The notes under the pieces: generated by a model | Seen by the model: only the letters and a program-made list of their open reading frames with translations | Databases searched by the model: none | What the model was told of the DNA's origin: nothing | Assembly: GCF_007995215.1 (NCBI RefSeq) | Contig: NZ_VCDK01000003.1 | Span: forward strand, 1,054,001 to 1,118,000 | Source of the DNA: Shimia ponticola | Lineage (GTDB): Bacteria; Pseudomonadota; Alphaproteobacteria; Rhodobacterales; Rhodobacteraceae | DNA length: 64,000 bases | Direction of reading: 5' to 3' | In this document: one piece after another, positions 30,084 through 39,501 of the stretch | Layout: the number at the start of each line of letters is the position of its first letter | How positions within the stretch are numbered: the first letter of the stretch is position 1 | Position numbers and translations under genes: made by a program

Positions 30084-31055
30084 ATGCGCGCCACCAGCTT
30101 CGCGATTGCGGCGCTGGTGGCCGCCACGGCTGCAGGGCCGACTCAGGCCCGCGACCCCCTGCTCTCTCAACCCATCGATTGCACACTTGGTGAAACCTGC
30201 TTCCTGCAGGCTCTTTTCGACCATGACCCGTCACCGGACGAAGGTGACGCCTTTTGCGGCAAACTCACCCGAGACGACCACGGCGGCACCGATTTCGCCC
30301 TACCAAACCTTGCTGCCATGCGCGCAGGTGTTGACGTCTTGGCGGCGGCCCCCGGCACGGTGGTTGGCACGCGGGATAGCTGGCCCGATATTTCGACCAA
30401 GGATCCAAATGCCCCTGATCTGAACGGTCAGGACTGTGGCAATGGTGTCGCCATCCGTCACGGCGGCGGTTGGGTCACGCAATACTGCCACCTCAAACGC
30501 GGCTCTATCATCGTCAAAGAAGGTCAGCGCGTTGCCAAAGGCACTCCTTTGGGCGAGGTGGGCCTGTCTGGCTCCACAACCTTCCCACACCTCCATCTCT
30601 CCGTGTTCAAGGACGGCGCCAAGGTAGACCCGTTCGCCCCGGACGGCCCTGTCTGTAACGGAACACCCGACACCCTGTGGGAGGACCCGCTGCCAACGCC
30701 AGCTGGCGGTATCCTGACCGCAGGCTTTGCAGGCCGCGTGCCGGATTTTGCCGAGACCACAGATGGTCTGACCAATGACCCGACACTCTCGAACACGGCA
30801 CCTGCCTTCTTGGTCTGGGTCTCCGGATTTCAAAGCTTCCCCGGCGACGCGCTCGACATCCGCATCACCCATCCAGATGGCGTCTTTCACGAAAACACCA
30901 TCCGTTTCACCGAGGAAACCGAAGTCTGGCAACGTTTCTCGGGCCGACGCTACACCGACTTCAACTGGCCAAGCGGCCCCTACACAGCCACGCTGACCTT
31001 CCGGCGCGGCGATCAAACCCTTGCCACCCGCACACTCGAAACCCGCGTCGAGTAG
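30084..31055 (+). CDS. secreted M23-family metallopeptidase
   Basis: 323 residues with a signal peptide (AIAALVAATAAGPTQA, cleaved near 22). The LytM/M23 fold is shown by HGGTD at 66-70 (zinc ligands His66 and Asp70), His136 in YCHLKRG, and H-L-H at 169-171. These residues are intact, so a zinc peptidase acting on peptidoglycan cross-bridges in the periplasm is likely. The last 120 residues form a second, beta-rich domain of unknown role. Three cysteine-containing segments suggest disulfides. Translated just after clpA. Confidence 0.88.
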   Translation: MRATSFAIAALVAATAAGPTQARDPLLSQPIDCTLGETCFLQALFDHDPSPDEGDAFCGKLTRDDHGGTDFALPNLAAMRAGVDVLAAAPGTVVGTRDSWPDISTKDPNAPDLNGQDCGNGVAIRHGGGWVTQYCHLKRGSIIVKEGQRVAKGTPLGEVGLSGSTTFPHLHLSVFKDGAKVDPFAPDGPVCNGTPDTLWEDPLPTPAGGILTAGFAGRVPDFAETTDGLTNDPTLSNTAPAFLVWVSGFQSFPGDALDIRITHPDGVFHENTIRFTEETEVWQRFSGRRYTDFNWPSGPYTATLTFRRGDQTLATRTLETRVE

Positions 31056-31067
31056 CGCAGCCCAACT

Positions 31068-31150
31068 CTTCTATGTTTCAAAAATACTCGCGCCGCAGGC
31101 CCTGAATCCAAATTGGCCGGAACGGCCAAACGCGCCGCAGGCGCGCCCCC
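31068..31150 (+). repeat. dispersed double-hairpin repeat, copy 1 of type A
   Basis: The first 41 bases (31068-31108) are identical to those at 45807-45847. Two small stems follow: TGGCC/GGCCA and CGCGCC/GGCGCG. It starts 13 bp past the stop of the peptidase gene. The core TTTCaAAAATACTC resembles the opening of the repeats in xdhA and xdhB. Confidence 0.8.
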
Positions 31151-31224
31151 TTAGGTTCAAGCCACGGCCTGCGTGGCGCAGAAGGGAGGCGGGAGGGCCG
31201 GCCCTTATCCAAGGACGCGAGGTC

Positions 31225-33561
31225 TCATTTCTCGGTGAACTTCAACTCGATCCGTCGGTTCTGCGCCCGCGCTTCCGCCGTATCGGCGCTATTGATCGGC
31301 TGGTACTGACCAAAGCCATTGGCAGACAACCGGTCTGGCTCAAAGCCCAGGAAATTGACCATATACTGCACGACCGACAGCGCCCGCGCCTGGCTCAGCT
31401 CCCAATTATCGGCATATTCGCCCAAGCCTGACAGCGGCACGTTATCTGTGTGCCCGTCCACTTGCAGCACCCAGTCGATCCCGGGCGGTATCTGTTCCCC
31501 CAATTGGCGCAAGAGCCGCGCAATCTTGGCAATCTCAGCCTGCCCTTCCTCAGAAAGCTCGGCCCCACCTGGGGGGAACAAGACCTCCGACGAAAACACA
31601 AAGCGGTCGCCCACGATCTGCACACCTTCTTGCCCCTCAAGAAGACGGCGCACCTCGCCGAAGAATTCCGAACGATAGCTTTCAAGGTTCTGTGCCTGAG
31701 CTTCCAACTCCTTGCGCAACGCCTCTTCGGCTTCGGCGCGCGCCCGCGCTTCCTCTGCAGCGCGCCGGTTCTCGGCGGCCGCCTGCGCCAGCGCTGCATT
31801 CAACTCGCTGCCCAGCGCCGTGAGCTGCGCATCAGAGGCTTCGATATCCTCTTCGTATCGATCCAGAATGCCGCGCAATTGCGCGACCTCCGCGCGTAAG
31901 GCTGCCATCGTCTCGTTCGTGAGCGCCAGCGTCCGTTGGCTATCCGCCGACAGCGCCTCTTCCTCCTCCAACTTGCGATTGGCCTCGGCCAACAGCGCGT
32001 CGCGACGCTCCACCTCGGTCAATCGCTGGGCGGCATCCTGCTCTGCGGCCAGTTTTTGCGCCAATGCTTGCGCCAGTTGGGCTTGCAGGCCCTCGATGGT
32101 GTCGCCACCTTCGGTCTGCTCGGCCACCGCGCTAGCAAGTGCCTCCTGCAGAGATGCGATCTCGGCATCGCGGTTTTCCCCTGCCACCAGCGCGGCGGCC
32201 AATTGCGCAGTCAAATCATCACTTGCTGCGCGTGCAGCCGCCAAGAGGGTCAGTGTATCCTCAGCTTCTTTCCGCTGCGCCTCAAGCTGAAGCGCCATCG
32301 CGTTCAATTCATCCTGCGCATCCGCCAGCCGCGCGCGTAGCGCTTCTGCCGCCGCCGCCTCGGCCAATCTGGCCTCTTCTTCTGCTGTCAGCGCACCTTC
32401 ACTGTCAGCCAGGCGTTCCCGCAGGGCCTCTGCCGCTGCAATCTCGGCAAGCCGACCCGCTTCGCTTGCCTCAAATTGGGCCTGCGCGTCCTCGACCTGC
32501 TGACGCAGTGCTATGATGGTGGCCATCTGCGCCAACCGCTGGCGCTCCTCATTGGTCAAGGAGGCCTGCGCATTCTCCAATTCCTGCCGCAAAGCCTCTG
32601 CCGCCGCCTCGTTCGCCAGCCTTTGCTGTTCTTCAAGCGTCAGCGTTTGCTGCGCGGCGGCCAGATCCTCGCGCAACGCGGCCATGTCCTCCGACAAGCC
32701 GGCCGTCGTCTCACGCTCAGCCGCCAAGAGCGCCAACGCGTTGTCGAGTGAGCTTTGCGTGTCCGTTTGGTCCTGCGTCAGCGCAGCCAGTGCCGCACTC
32801 AGGTTGTCGCTTTCCGTCCGCTCTTGTTCCAGCAACGCCAAGGTATCAACGAGCGTGGCCTGAGTGCTCGCCGCTTGTGTCTCCAGATCGGCAATCAACG
32901 CTTCCATGGCTTCACGTTGTGCCGCCGCCAACCGTGCGGCTTCTGCCGCCTCATCAATCTCGGACCGTGCAGCCGCAAGCGCTAGGTTCAGAGCCTCTTC
33001 GCGGCTCAGCAATTCAGCGCGATCCGCTTCAAGGGCAGCGATATTGTCCGCCGATTGATCCGCCTGCGCCAGCAAACCGGCAATTTGATCATCCCGGTCC
33101 GCCTGCGCCGCCAAGAGGCTGGCTACCTGTTCTTCGAAACTCGCGATGCGCCCGGTTGCCGCTGTGAGCGCCTGTTCCTGAGACGCGATCTGCTCAGCGG
33201 CTGCGGCAAGCTCTGCGTCTTGCCGGTCCCGCTCTGCCGTCAGCGAAGTGATCAAGGCCAGCCGTGCCGCGCTTTCGGCTTCTGCATCATCCAGAGACAG
33301 GTTCAAACTGTCGACCCGGCCCTGCAAGTCGCGGTTCTCCGACCGCGCCAGACCCAGCGCCTGCGCCAATTGGCTGACCTCGGCCTGAAGTCCCAGCACC
33401 TCATCGGACTGCCGCGTGATCTGGTCGCGCAGCACGAACTGAATGACCATGAAAATGGTCAGCACGAACATCAACACAAGCAGGATACCTGTCATGGCAT
33501 CCACAAAGCCCGGCCAGATATTGGCCTGAAGCCGGTTGCCCGTGCGGCGGGACAGAGCCAT
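31225..33561 (-). CDS. MotB/OmpA-like protein with very long coiled coil
   Basis: 778 residues. The N-terminus has a single membrane helix (about 25-44) preceded by GFVDAMTG; Asp21 sits like the proton-binding aspartate of MotB. Residues 45-640 are almost continuous Ala/Glu/Leu/Gln heptads, including four tandem 28-residue repeats (307-418). The C-terminal OmpA domain (about 645-778, VDGHTDNVP at 701-709, AQNRRIEL) should bind peptidoglycan. Its partner is the MotA-like gene 6 bp upstream. Together they look like an ion-driven envelope machine of unknown task. Family members are often annotated as peptidoglycan-binding proteins. Confidence 0.85.
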   Translation of the reverse strand: MALSRRTGNRLQANIWPGFVDAMTGILLVLMFVLTIFMVIQFVLRDQITRQSDEVLGLQAEVSQLAQALGLARSENRDLQGRVDSLNLSLDDAEAESAARLALITSLTAERDRQDAELAAAAEQIASQEQALTAATGRIASFEEQVASLLAAQADRDDQIAGLLAQADQSADNIAALEADRAELLSREEALNLALAAARSEIDEAAEAARLAAAQREAMEALIADLETQAASTQATLVDTLALLEQERTESDNLSAALAALTQDQTDTQSSLDNALALLAAERETTAGLSEDMAALREDLAAAQQTLTLEEQQRLANEAAAEALRQELENAQASLTNEERQRLAQMATIIALRQQVEDAQAQFEASEAGRLAEIAAAEALRERLADSEGALTAEEEARLAEAAAAEALRARLADAQDELNAMALQLEAQRKEAEDTLTLLAAARAASDDLTAQLAAALVAGENRDAEIASLQEALASAVAEQTEGGDTIEGLQAQLAQALAQKLAAEQDAAQRLTEVERRDALLAEANRKLEEEEALSADSQRTLALTNETMAALRAEVAQLRGILDRYEEDIEASDAQLTALGSELNAALAQAAAENRRAAEEARARAEAEEALRKELEAQAQNLESYRSEFFGEVRRLLEGQEGVQIVGDRFVFSSEVLFPPGGAELSEEGQAEIAKIARLLRQLGEQIPPGIDWVLQVDGHTDNVPLSGLGEYADNWELSQARALSVVQYMVNFLGFEPDRLSANGFGQYQPINSADTAEARAQNRRIELKFTEK
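32308..32643 (-). repeat. four tandem 28-residue coding repeats
   Basis: Within the MotB-like gene, residues 307-334, 335-362, 363-390 and 391-418 are alignable without gaps. Each has the pattern LTxEExxRLA-xxAAAEALRxxLxxAxxx. Twenty-eight residues equal four heptads, so the repeats keep coiled-coil phase. They probably arose by duplication of an 84-bp unit. Confidence 0.85.
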
Positions 33562-33567
33562 CTCGGC

Positions 33568-34818
33568 CTAGCCCTGTTGCCCCTTAGGGGCATCTTTCTG
33601 CGGTTTTTGTTGGGGGCGCGTTGCCCGGACGGCTGTCTGTTGCGGACGCATCAGCTTGGCCAGCCCGGCAAGGTCACTGCGCAGATCGTTCACGGTCTCT
33701 TGTCGTCCGGCGGAGAGCTCTTCCAGAATGCGCAGCAACTGGACGTCAATCGACCGCAGGCGCATCCGGCTTTCGGCATCAATGCCTTCACCACCACCGG
33801 CGCCACCCGTCGAAAGCTGCGAAATCAACCGTTCCTGGCCATCCGCCACGCGCTCCAATGCTGCCGCGCCTGCGCCGCCATCCAATCGCTCGGCGACGCG
33901 CTCCATCGCCGTGGTCAGATGACCCAGCTTTTCGTCCGTGACGGAACGGCTGATGTCCTGCTGGGTGAACATCATCTGCATGGCCTCCATCTGTTCGGCC
34001 ATGTGATCCAGAATCGCGGCAATATTCGCCTGTTCGCCTGCGCCGTCGGCATCGCCGCTCGACAAGCTCACGCGCGTAATGGTCGACAGCCATTCCTCAA
34101 GCTCGCGGTAAAACCGGTTCTGACCGTGACCCGCAAAAAGCTCGAGCAGACCGACCACCAACGACCCGGCCAGGCCCAGCAAAGAGGACGCAAACGCGAC
34201 GCCCATGCCGTCCAATTGCCCTTCCAGCCCGGATTGCAACCGACCAAAGACCTCAAGCCCGGTCTCGCCGTCTTCGGGTGTCAGCGACCGGATCGTATCA
34301 ACCAGCGCCGGCACCGTTGTGGCCAGACCAAAGAACGTCCCGAGAAGCCCAAGAAAAATCAGAAGCGAGACGAGGTACCGCGTGATTTCGCGCCCTTCGT
34401 CGATGCGCGTTGCCACCGAGTCCAGAATGGATCGGCTTGAGGCCGTGCCAAGCTGCATTCGCGCACCACGCGCGCGCAACATCGTGGCCAATGGCGCAAG
34501 AAGGCTAGGCGGATTGACGGTTTCGTGGCCCACCCTTTGGCTGGCAAATCCTTCGATCCACTGAACCGACGAAATCAGCGCCACCACCTGCGCAAAGGTG
34601 GCTGCAACGCCGATCACGAAAACAAAAATGATGAACCCGTTCAGATAGGGGTTCGCCGTGACCACCGGGGCCAGCGTCGGATAGGCCAATGCTGTGCCTG
34701 CGGCCACTAGACCGAGCACAAGCAGCATCAAAACGATCTGCCGCCACGGCTGGGTAAACTGCGGTGTCGCCTCGCGATCTGGTTTGTCCACCGGACGGTC
34801 CTGACGCTGTTGTTTCAT
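33568..34818 (-). CDS. MotA/TolQ/ExbB-type proton channel protein
   Basis: 416 residues with four membrane helices at about 28-47, 60-83, 148-168 and 207-229. The last two (YLVSLLIFLGLLGTFFGLA and MGVAFASSLLGLAGSLVVG) match the MotA/ExbB channel signature. A cytoplasmic tail of about 180 residues follows and ends in a predicted helix (LLRILEELSAGRQETVNDL). It would form the ring around the MotB-like dimer encoded next. No tonB, tolR or flagellar genes are adjacent. Confidence 0.87.
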   Translation of the reverse strand: MKQQRQDRPVDKPDREATPQFTQPWRQIVLMLLVLGLVAAGTALAYPTLAPVVTANPYLNGFIIFVFVIGVAATFAQVVALISSVQWIEGFASQRVGHETVNPPSLLAPLATMLRARGARMQLGTASSRSILDSVATRIDEGREITRYLVSLLIFLGLLGTFFGLATTVPALVDTIRSLTPEDGETGLEVFGRLQSGLEGQLDGMGVAFASSLLGLAGSLVVGLLELFAGHGQNRFYRELEEWLSTITRVSLSSGDADGAGEQANIAAILDHMAEQMEAMQMMFTQQDISRSVTDEKLGHLTTAMERVAERLDGGAGAAALERVADGQERLISQLSTGGAGGGEGIDAESRMRLRSIDVQLLRILEELSAGRQETVNDLRSDLAGLAKLMRPQQTAVRATRPQQKPQKDAPKGQQG

Positions 34819-34897
34819 ATATCCTGCTGCGCGGCAGCTTAGACGTTTGGCCCGTGATCACCAACTGGATAATGCGTGATCCCTTGGCAGCGCGCCG

Positions 34898-35434
34898 TCA
34901 CAGCTTGGCCCGCACCAAGGCGGCTAGCTGCGTCAATGTCCGGTCTTCGATGCCCAAGTCGGTCAAATGCTCTGCGGTGCTGTAGAGGTAATCGGTGTTA
35001 GGGCCGCGCCCGCCACGTGCGCGGGCGATGACATCGGCCTGCGTCTCGATATCCAGATGTCCGGTATACTGTTCGTGGTCTCGATCCACGACATAAGCCA
35101 GCGCCTCGATCTCGCGCCCGTCGCGCAGCGTCAGCGCCACACGCTCTTCAAGATAGGCGGACGACACCAGCTCCCGCTCCCGGATATATGCGATGATCTT
35201 ATCATGGCTGTGTTCAGGCACCCGAAATGCCATGCCATCACATGTGGCTGCGTCATCGCTGTCGAGCGCCAGAACCAGGCCGGGTTCTTCGGGCGTGCCC
35301 CGATGGTGGATCGACCACATGCAAAAACTGCGGGCATAGCCGCTGAGCCGTCCCAGCACCTGCTCAGCAGGCTCAAAACCCGGATTCCAGATCAGTGATC
35401 CGTATCCGAAAATCCATGTATTGCCGCGATCCAT
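34898..35434 (-). CDS. ChaC-like gamma-glutamylcyclotransferase
   Basis: 178 residues. WIFGYGSLIWNPGF at 7-20 is the substrate-binding GYGSL loop, followed by FCMWSIHHRGTPEEPGLVLAL at 38-58. A YLEERV motif near 94-99 contains the catalytic glutamate position. ChaC enzymes cleave glutathione to 5-oxoproline and Cys-Gly. Full length for the family. It stands alone and is divergent from the DUF2125 gene. Confidence 0.9.
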   Translation of the reverse strand: MDRGNTWIFGYGSLIWNPGFEPAEQVLGRLSGYARSFCMWSIHHRGTPEEPGLVLALDSDDAATCDGMAFRVPEHSHDKIIAYIRERELVSSAYLEERVALTLRDGREIEALAYVVDRDHEQYTGHLDIETQADVIARARGGRGPNTDYLYSTAEHLTDLGIEDRTLTQLAALVRAKL

Positions 35435-35500
35435 CGCTATGGCCCTCTTGTTTGGGGCGCTATAAGGCTTGGAAGAAACAAGGGAAAGAGGCGCGGGTTC

Positions 35501-36502
35501 ATGCGGATTGTTCTGTGGCTGGTAGCAGCCATCGTGGCACTGTGGTCGCTATACTGGGTCGTCGTCAGTCAAAGCATTGAACGCTCCGCCGCCGCATGGT
35601 TTGCTGACCGCACTGCGGAAGGATGGGTTGCCGAATATGACGCCCTAAACACGCGTGGGTTTCCCTACAGCTTCGACACCAAGGTCGAGACGCTGACGCT
35701 GGCCGACCCGGCCACCGGCGTCGTTTGGGCGGCACCCACATTTGAGGTTTTGGCCAAGTCTTACCAGCCAAATCACATCGTTGCGGTCTTTCCGCCGTCT
35801 CAGACGCTCGCTTCTCCGGCAGAGAAACTGACTATCTCTGCCGATGACATGCAGGCATCGGTGAGTTTTCGCGCGGGCACGTCGCTGCCGCTTCAACAAA
35901 CCACCGCAACACTGAAGCAGGCCAAAGTCTCTTCCGACAAAGGCTGGGAAACCACGCTGGATCAGGGACTTTTTGCCATCAACCGGACCGATGCATCGGA
36001 TGCTGAATACGAAGTGACCTTTACCGCGACCAACCTGCGTCCGAACGATGCGCTTCGCTTAGGGGTCGATCCGTCCGGGCGTATCCCTGACACATTCCAG
36101 ACCTTCACGCTCGACGCTGTTGTCAGCTTTGACAAACCGTGGGACCGTTTTGCCGTCGAACGGGCACGTCCCCAACCGACAAAGATAGACCTGAAGGACT
36201 TTGACGCCCAATGGGGTCAGCTTGAACTGCGCGCCGTCGGCACGCTTGATATCGACGCCCAAGGCACGCCTGAGGGACGGATCACGATCAAGGCCACAAA
36301 CTGGCGCGAAATCGTGACCTTGGGCGAAGCGATGGGCCTTTTGCCAGAAACGATCATCCCCACCGTCAATCGTGTGCTTGAGGTCATGGCAGGTTTGTCC
36401 GGCCCGCCCCATACCATCGACACGCCACTGACTTTTGCCAATGGCCGGGTCAGTCTGGGACCTTTGCCCTTGGGACCGGCTCCGAAACTGCAGCTACGCT
36501 GA
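35501..36502 (+). CDS. DUF2125 domain-containing membrane-anchored protein
   Basis: 333 residues with an N-terminal membrane helix (IVLWLVAAIVALWSLYWVVV at 3-22) and a large periplasmic beta-rich part. The segment AAAWFADRTAEGWVAEYDALNTRGFPYSFDT matches DUF2125, seen widely in alphaproteobacteria and of unknown function. The fold resembles AsmA-like or lipid-transfer envelope proteins, but that is my inference. GGGAAAGAGG lies upstream of the ATG. It converges on the extensin-like gene. Confidence 0.83.
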   Translation: MRIVLWLVAAIVALWSLYWVVVSQSIERSAAAWFADRTAEGWVAEYDALNTRGFPYSFDTKVETLTLADPATGVVWAAPTFEVLAKSYQPNHIVAVFPPSQTLASPAEKLTISADDMQASVSFRAGTSLPLQQTTATLKQAKVSSDKGWETTLDQGLFAINRTDASDAEYEVTFTATNLRPNDALRLGVDPSGRIPDTFQTFTLDAVVSFDKPWDRFAVERARPQPTKIDLKDFDAQWGQLELRAVGTLDIDAQGTPEGRITIKATNWREIVTLGEAMGLLPETIIPTVNRVLEVMAGLSGPPHTIDTPLTFANGRVSLGPLPLGPAPKLQLR

Positions 36503-36513
36503 GTGAACCACTC

Positions 36514-37326
36514 TCAGCGGCAATAGCTCCCTGAGCGATACTGGGCCGTATCAAAGTGGAAATGATCCTTGTGGAACGCATCCGCCTCGGGGCCGAGCAC
36601 CGTGCCGAACGGTCCGCAAGCCGCGCGCCACATCTTGCGCAAGGCGCGGCCTTTCTCTCCGCGCCCCCAATCCCTGAGCAGGGACATCTCTGAACCGTCC
36701 TGCAGGCCGATCCCGGCGATATCAATCGCGCGGCCCTTGCCATGCTCAGAGATCTTGGCCCCTGCCCGGTTGTTGCGCGTTCGGCAGGAATAATGCGCAA
36801 CCACACGCAACTGCCGGACACCGCCGCCCTGCGTGCCGACGGCTGGGCGCACGCCCTCATTAACCCAGCGCCGCAGCGCCTTGGCCGTGTTGCAATCCAT
36901 CGTTGCCGCCGTGCTCAGCTGAACGCCCGCCACGGACCGGACCTTGACCGGCGCAGCCACGCCGCATCCGGCAATGCGGCCTGTGATCGGCGCTACCTGT
37001 GTCCCTCGGATGTCGGCAATCCCGCAAACCGACCCAGCCTGCCTGCGCGCGACTGCGCGCGACACCTCGGCTGGTCTGGCTTTGGGTCGCAGCGACAGAT
37101 CAAGCGCCTCCACAGGAGCTTCAGGCGACAACGCCGCCTTTGCCGGGGCTGGGCGCGCCTTGGGTCGGATCAGATTTGTCGTGGCGCTTGCAGATTCACC
37201 GCGCAGTTGCGGTCTGGGGGAGGTCTCTGGCGCGTCGGCTCCTGCCTGTGAGGCAACCAGAAGAGCGACAAGTGACAGTCTACCGAGAGCGCCCGAAATT
37301 CGGCGCGTCCGTATCTTGCCCGGCAT
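36514..37326 (-). CDS. extensin-like family protein
   Basis: 270 residues with a signal peptide (LSLVALLVASQAGADA), a Pro/Arg/Lys-rich linker with repeated RPKARPA units, and a C-terminal extensin-like domain. Visible hallmarks are CGVAAPVKV, MDCNTAKALRRWVNE, HYSCRTRNN, SEHGKGRAIDIAG and HKDHFHFD, the last two resembling the metal-binding residues of D-Ala-D-Ala peptidases (VanY/MepA-like). It probably acts on the cell wall. The start at 37326 overlaps the end of tyrC by 47 bp, because the signal peptide requires it. Confidence 0.85.
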   Translation of the reverse strand: MPGKIRTRRISGALGRLSLVALLVASQAGADAPETSPRPQLRGESASATTNLIRPKARPAPAKAALSPEAPVEALDLSLRPKARPAEVSRAVARRQAGSVCGIADIRGTQVAPITGRIAGCGVAAPVKVRSVAGVQLSTAATMDCNTAKALRRWVNEGVRPAVGTQGGGVRQLRVVAHYSCRTRNNRAGAKISEHGKGRAIDIAGIGLQDGSEMSLLRDWGRGEKGRALRKMWRAACGPFGTVLGPEADAFHKDHFHFDTAQYRSGSYCR

Positions 37327-38191
37327 CAATGATACCACGGCGGATTTCACGAGTGCGCGTAAAGTAATCAAACAACAAATCCCCATCACCCCGACGAATG
37401 GCCCGCTGAAGCGCGAATAGCTCTTCGGTGAACCGTCCAAGGATTTCTAACGTGGCATCCTTGTTCGACAAAAACACATCTCGCCACATCGTGGGATCAC
37501 TGGCGGCAATCCGCGTAAAATCGCGAAAACCGGCGGCTGAATAGTTGATGACTTCACTGTCGGTCACCCGTTGCAGGTCATCCGCGACACCTACCATAGT
37601 GTAAGCAATCAAATGCGGCGCATGGCTGGTGACGGCCAGAACCAGATCATGGTGATCGGGGTCCATATAATCGACATTCGATCCCAGACCCTCCCAAAAC
37701 GCGCGCAATTGCTGCGCTTCGGGAGCTTCGGAATCCTCCGGTGTCAGTAGACACCAGCGGTTGTCGAACAATTCGGCAAAGCCTGATCTTGGACCCGAAT
37801 GCTCGGTTCCGGCCAGCGGGTGGGCCGGAACAAAATGGACGCCCTCTGGCAGATGCGGAGTCACCGCTTTGATCACGTCGCGCTTGACCGACCCGACATC
37901 ACTGATCACACAACCGGGCTTCAGCACCGGAGCAATCTCTTGCATCACGGCGCTCATCGCGCCCACAGGGACACATAGGATCACCAAATCAGCATCCGCG
38001 CAGGCCTCTGCCGCCGTGTCATGCACGCTTTCACACAGACCGATTTCACGTGCGATCTCGCGCGTCTCAGCCGACCGTGCGCTGCCAGCGATGTGACCGG
38101 CCAGTCCAGCCCGTTTGGACGCCCAGAAGATCGACGAAGCAATCAGTCCTAGTCCAATCAGCGCAACGCGGTTGTAAACCTGACTGCTCAC
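37280..38191 (-). CDS. tyrC: prephenate/arogenate dehydrogenase family protein
   Basis: Oxidative decarboxylation of prephenate or arogenate on the way to tyrosine, NAD(P)-dependent. In 303 residues it has the Rossmann loop [12 protein letters not shown] at 9-20, [18 protein letters not shown] and the [10 protein letters not shown] substrate loop. The GTG start overlaps the hisC stop (GTGA); an in-frame ATG 21 codons earlier lies inside hisC. Coupling to hisC suggests that this aminotransferase also serves aromatic synthesis. Confidence 0.92.
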   Translation of the reverse strand: MSSQVYNRVALIGLGLIASSIFWASKRAGLAGHIAGSARSAETREIAREIGLCESVHDTAAEACADADLVILCVPVGAMSAVMQEIAPVLKPGCVISDVGSVKRDVIKAVTPHLPEGVHFVPAHPLAGTEHSGPRSGFAELFDNRWCLLTPEDSEAPEAQQLRAFWEGLGSNVDYMDPDHHDLVLAVTSHAPHLIAYTMVGVADDLQRVTDSEVINYSAAGFRDFTRIAASDPTMWRDVFLSNKDATLEILGRFTEELFALQRAIRRGDGDLLFDYFTRTREIRRGIIDAGQDTDAPNFGRSR

Positions 38192-39288
38192 GACTGGGCG
38201 TCCTGTGCATGCGCCTCCATAAACCGGCCAATCACGTGTGACACACGTCGGCACGACGCCTCATCTCCGACAGTGATCCGCAGGCAATTCGGCAGGCCAT
38301 AGCCCGCAACCGGCCGCACAAAGACGCCTTCGGCCTGCAGGAATTGATCACAGGCTTGAGCAATCTCTGGCGAGGCAAAGCGGGCCAGAATGAAATTCGT
38401 CATCGAGGTGTCCGACGGCACCCCAATCGCGGCCAAGGCCTCGGCCAGCCACACCCGCAGGCGCGCGTTCTCCCGCAAAGAGCGCTCAATATGCGCGGTG
38501 TCATCCAGTGCGGCCTCGGCAGCAGCGATAGCGACCGAAGACAAGTTGAACGGATTCCGAAGTCGGTTCAGCACATCCATGATTGGCTTGGGCCCATAGC
38601 CCCAGCCCACGCGCATCCCGCCCAGACCGAAAAGTTTCGAGAAAGTGCGCGTGACGACGATGTTGTCATGCGCCTCTGCCAAGGCGAACCCGCCATCATA
38701 GCCCTCGACAAACTCCGCATAGGCGCCGTCAAGAACAAGGATAACATGATCTGGCAGCCCGGTCGCCAACCGCTCCAGCTCGGCCAGACCCAGCATCGTC
38801 CCGGTCGGGTTCGCAGGGTTCGCAATAAAGACGAGGCGCGTGGCATCGGTGACCCCATCAAGGATCGCATCGACATCCACAATCCGTTCGCGCTCTGGCA
38901 CGACGACAGGCGTCGCGCCCGCGCCCAAAGCCACGATCCGATACATGGAAAACCCATGCTCGGTGTAGATCACCTCGGTTCCCGGCCCGGCATAGCCCTC
39001 GGCCAGCAGGCGCAGGATTTCGTCCGATCCGACACCCATCACGATCCGCTCGGCGTCCAGTCCGTGCTTGGCAGCCAGCTTGTTGCGGAGGCTTGCAGCA
39101 TCGATCTCGGGATAGCGGTGCAACTGATGCGCTGCGTTCGAGACAGCCTTGATCGCCGCGTCCGATGGCCCGAAGGGGTTTTCGTTCGCGCTCAGCTTCA
39201 CGACGTTATCCGCACCCGGACCACCCGCAGCACCACCTTGGTACAGCGCGATTTCCATGATCCCCGGCTGTGGCTCGATCCCGGCCAT
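38188..39288 (-). CDS. hisC: histidinol-phosphate/aromatic aminotransferase
   Basis: 366-residue fold-type I PLP enzyme. It has [12 protein letters not shown] at 31-42, ANPANPTG at 156-163, Asp187 and Tyr190, and [14 protein letters not shown] with Schiff-base Lys218. It transaminates imidazole-acetol phosphate to histidinol phosphate, and aromatic 2-oxo acids in many bacteria. The ATG at 39288 matches the family opening; longer in-frame starts are Cys/Arg-rich and unlikely. Its partner tyrC overlaps, pointing to phenylalanine/tyrosine formation too. Confidence 0.94.
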   Translation of the reverse strand: MAGIEPQPGIMEIALYQGGAAGGPGADNVVKLSANENPFGPSDAAIKAVSNAAHQLHRYPEIDAASLRNKLAAKHGLDAERIVMGVGSDEILRLLAEGYAGPGTEVIYTEHGFSMYRIVALGAGATPVVVPERERIVDVDAILDGVTDATRLVFIANPANPTGTMLGLAELERLATGLPDHVILVLDGAYAEFVEGYDGGFALAEAHDNIVVTRTFSKLFGLGGMRVGWGYGPKPIMDVLNRLRNPFNLSSVAIAAAEAALDDTAHIERSLRENARLRVWLAEALAAIGVPSDTSMTNFILARFASPEIAQACDQFLQAEGVFVRPVAGYGLPNCLRITVGDEASCRRVSHVIGRFMEAHAQDAQS

Positions 39289-39448
39289 TTTGGATGTCCT
39301 CCCAACCAAAATCATGCCGCCTGACGTGTGGCAGCATTCCTGACGTTTACGCATCTTGGCGACGGGGGAAAACCGCCGATCCAACATCTGCGACAGGTGA
39401 TGCACCTTTGCCGCGTCCGATCCTGACCACCAGCCCCTTAAACGTGAA

Positions 39449-39478
39449 AAAGGCCGCCCCGAGCAGAGGGCGACCTTT
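39449..39478 (-). terminator. rpsD terminator
   Basis: 11-bp stem (39449-39459 with 39468-39478, one C/A mismatch) around an eight-base loop, followed in the rpsD direction by TTTTTCAC. It lies 24 bp past the rpsD stop. Confidence 0.85.
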
Positions 39479-39501
39479 CCGTAAGCAGCAAAGAACGGTG
39501 T

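Noticed and set aside
31225-34818. Zorya-type phage defence system (ZorA/ZorB use MotA/MotB-like proteins)
   Set aside because: No ZorC, ZorD or ZorE gene is adjacent, the flanks are housekeeping genes, and the long coil is in the MotB-like rather than the MotA-like protein.
36514-37326. Start of the extensin-like gene after the tyrC stop to avoid the 47-bp overlap
   Set aside because: A later start would remove the positively charged part of the signal peptide and no suitable ATG or GTG with a ribosome site is present.
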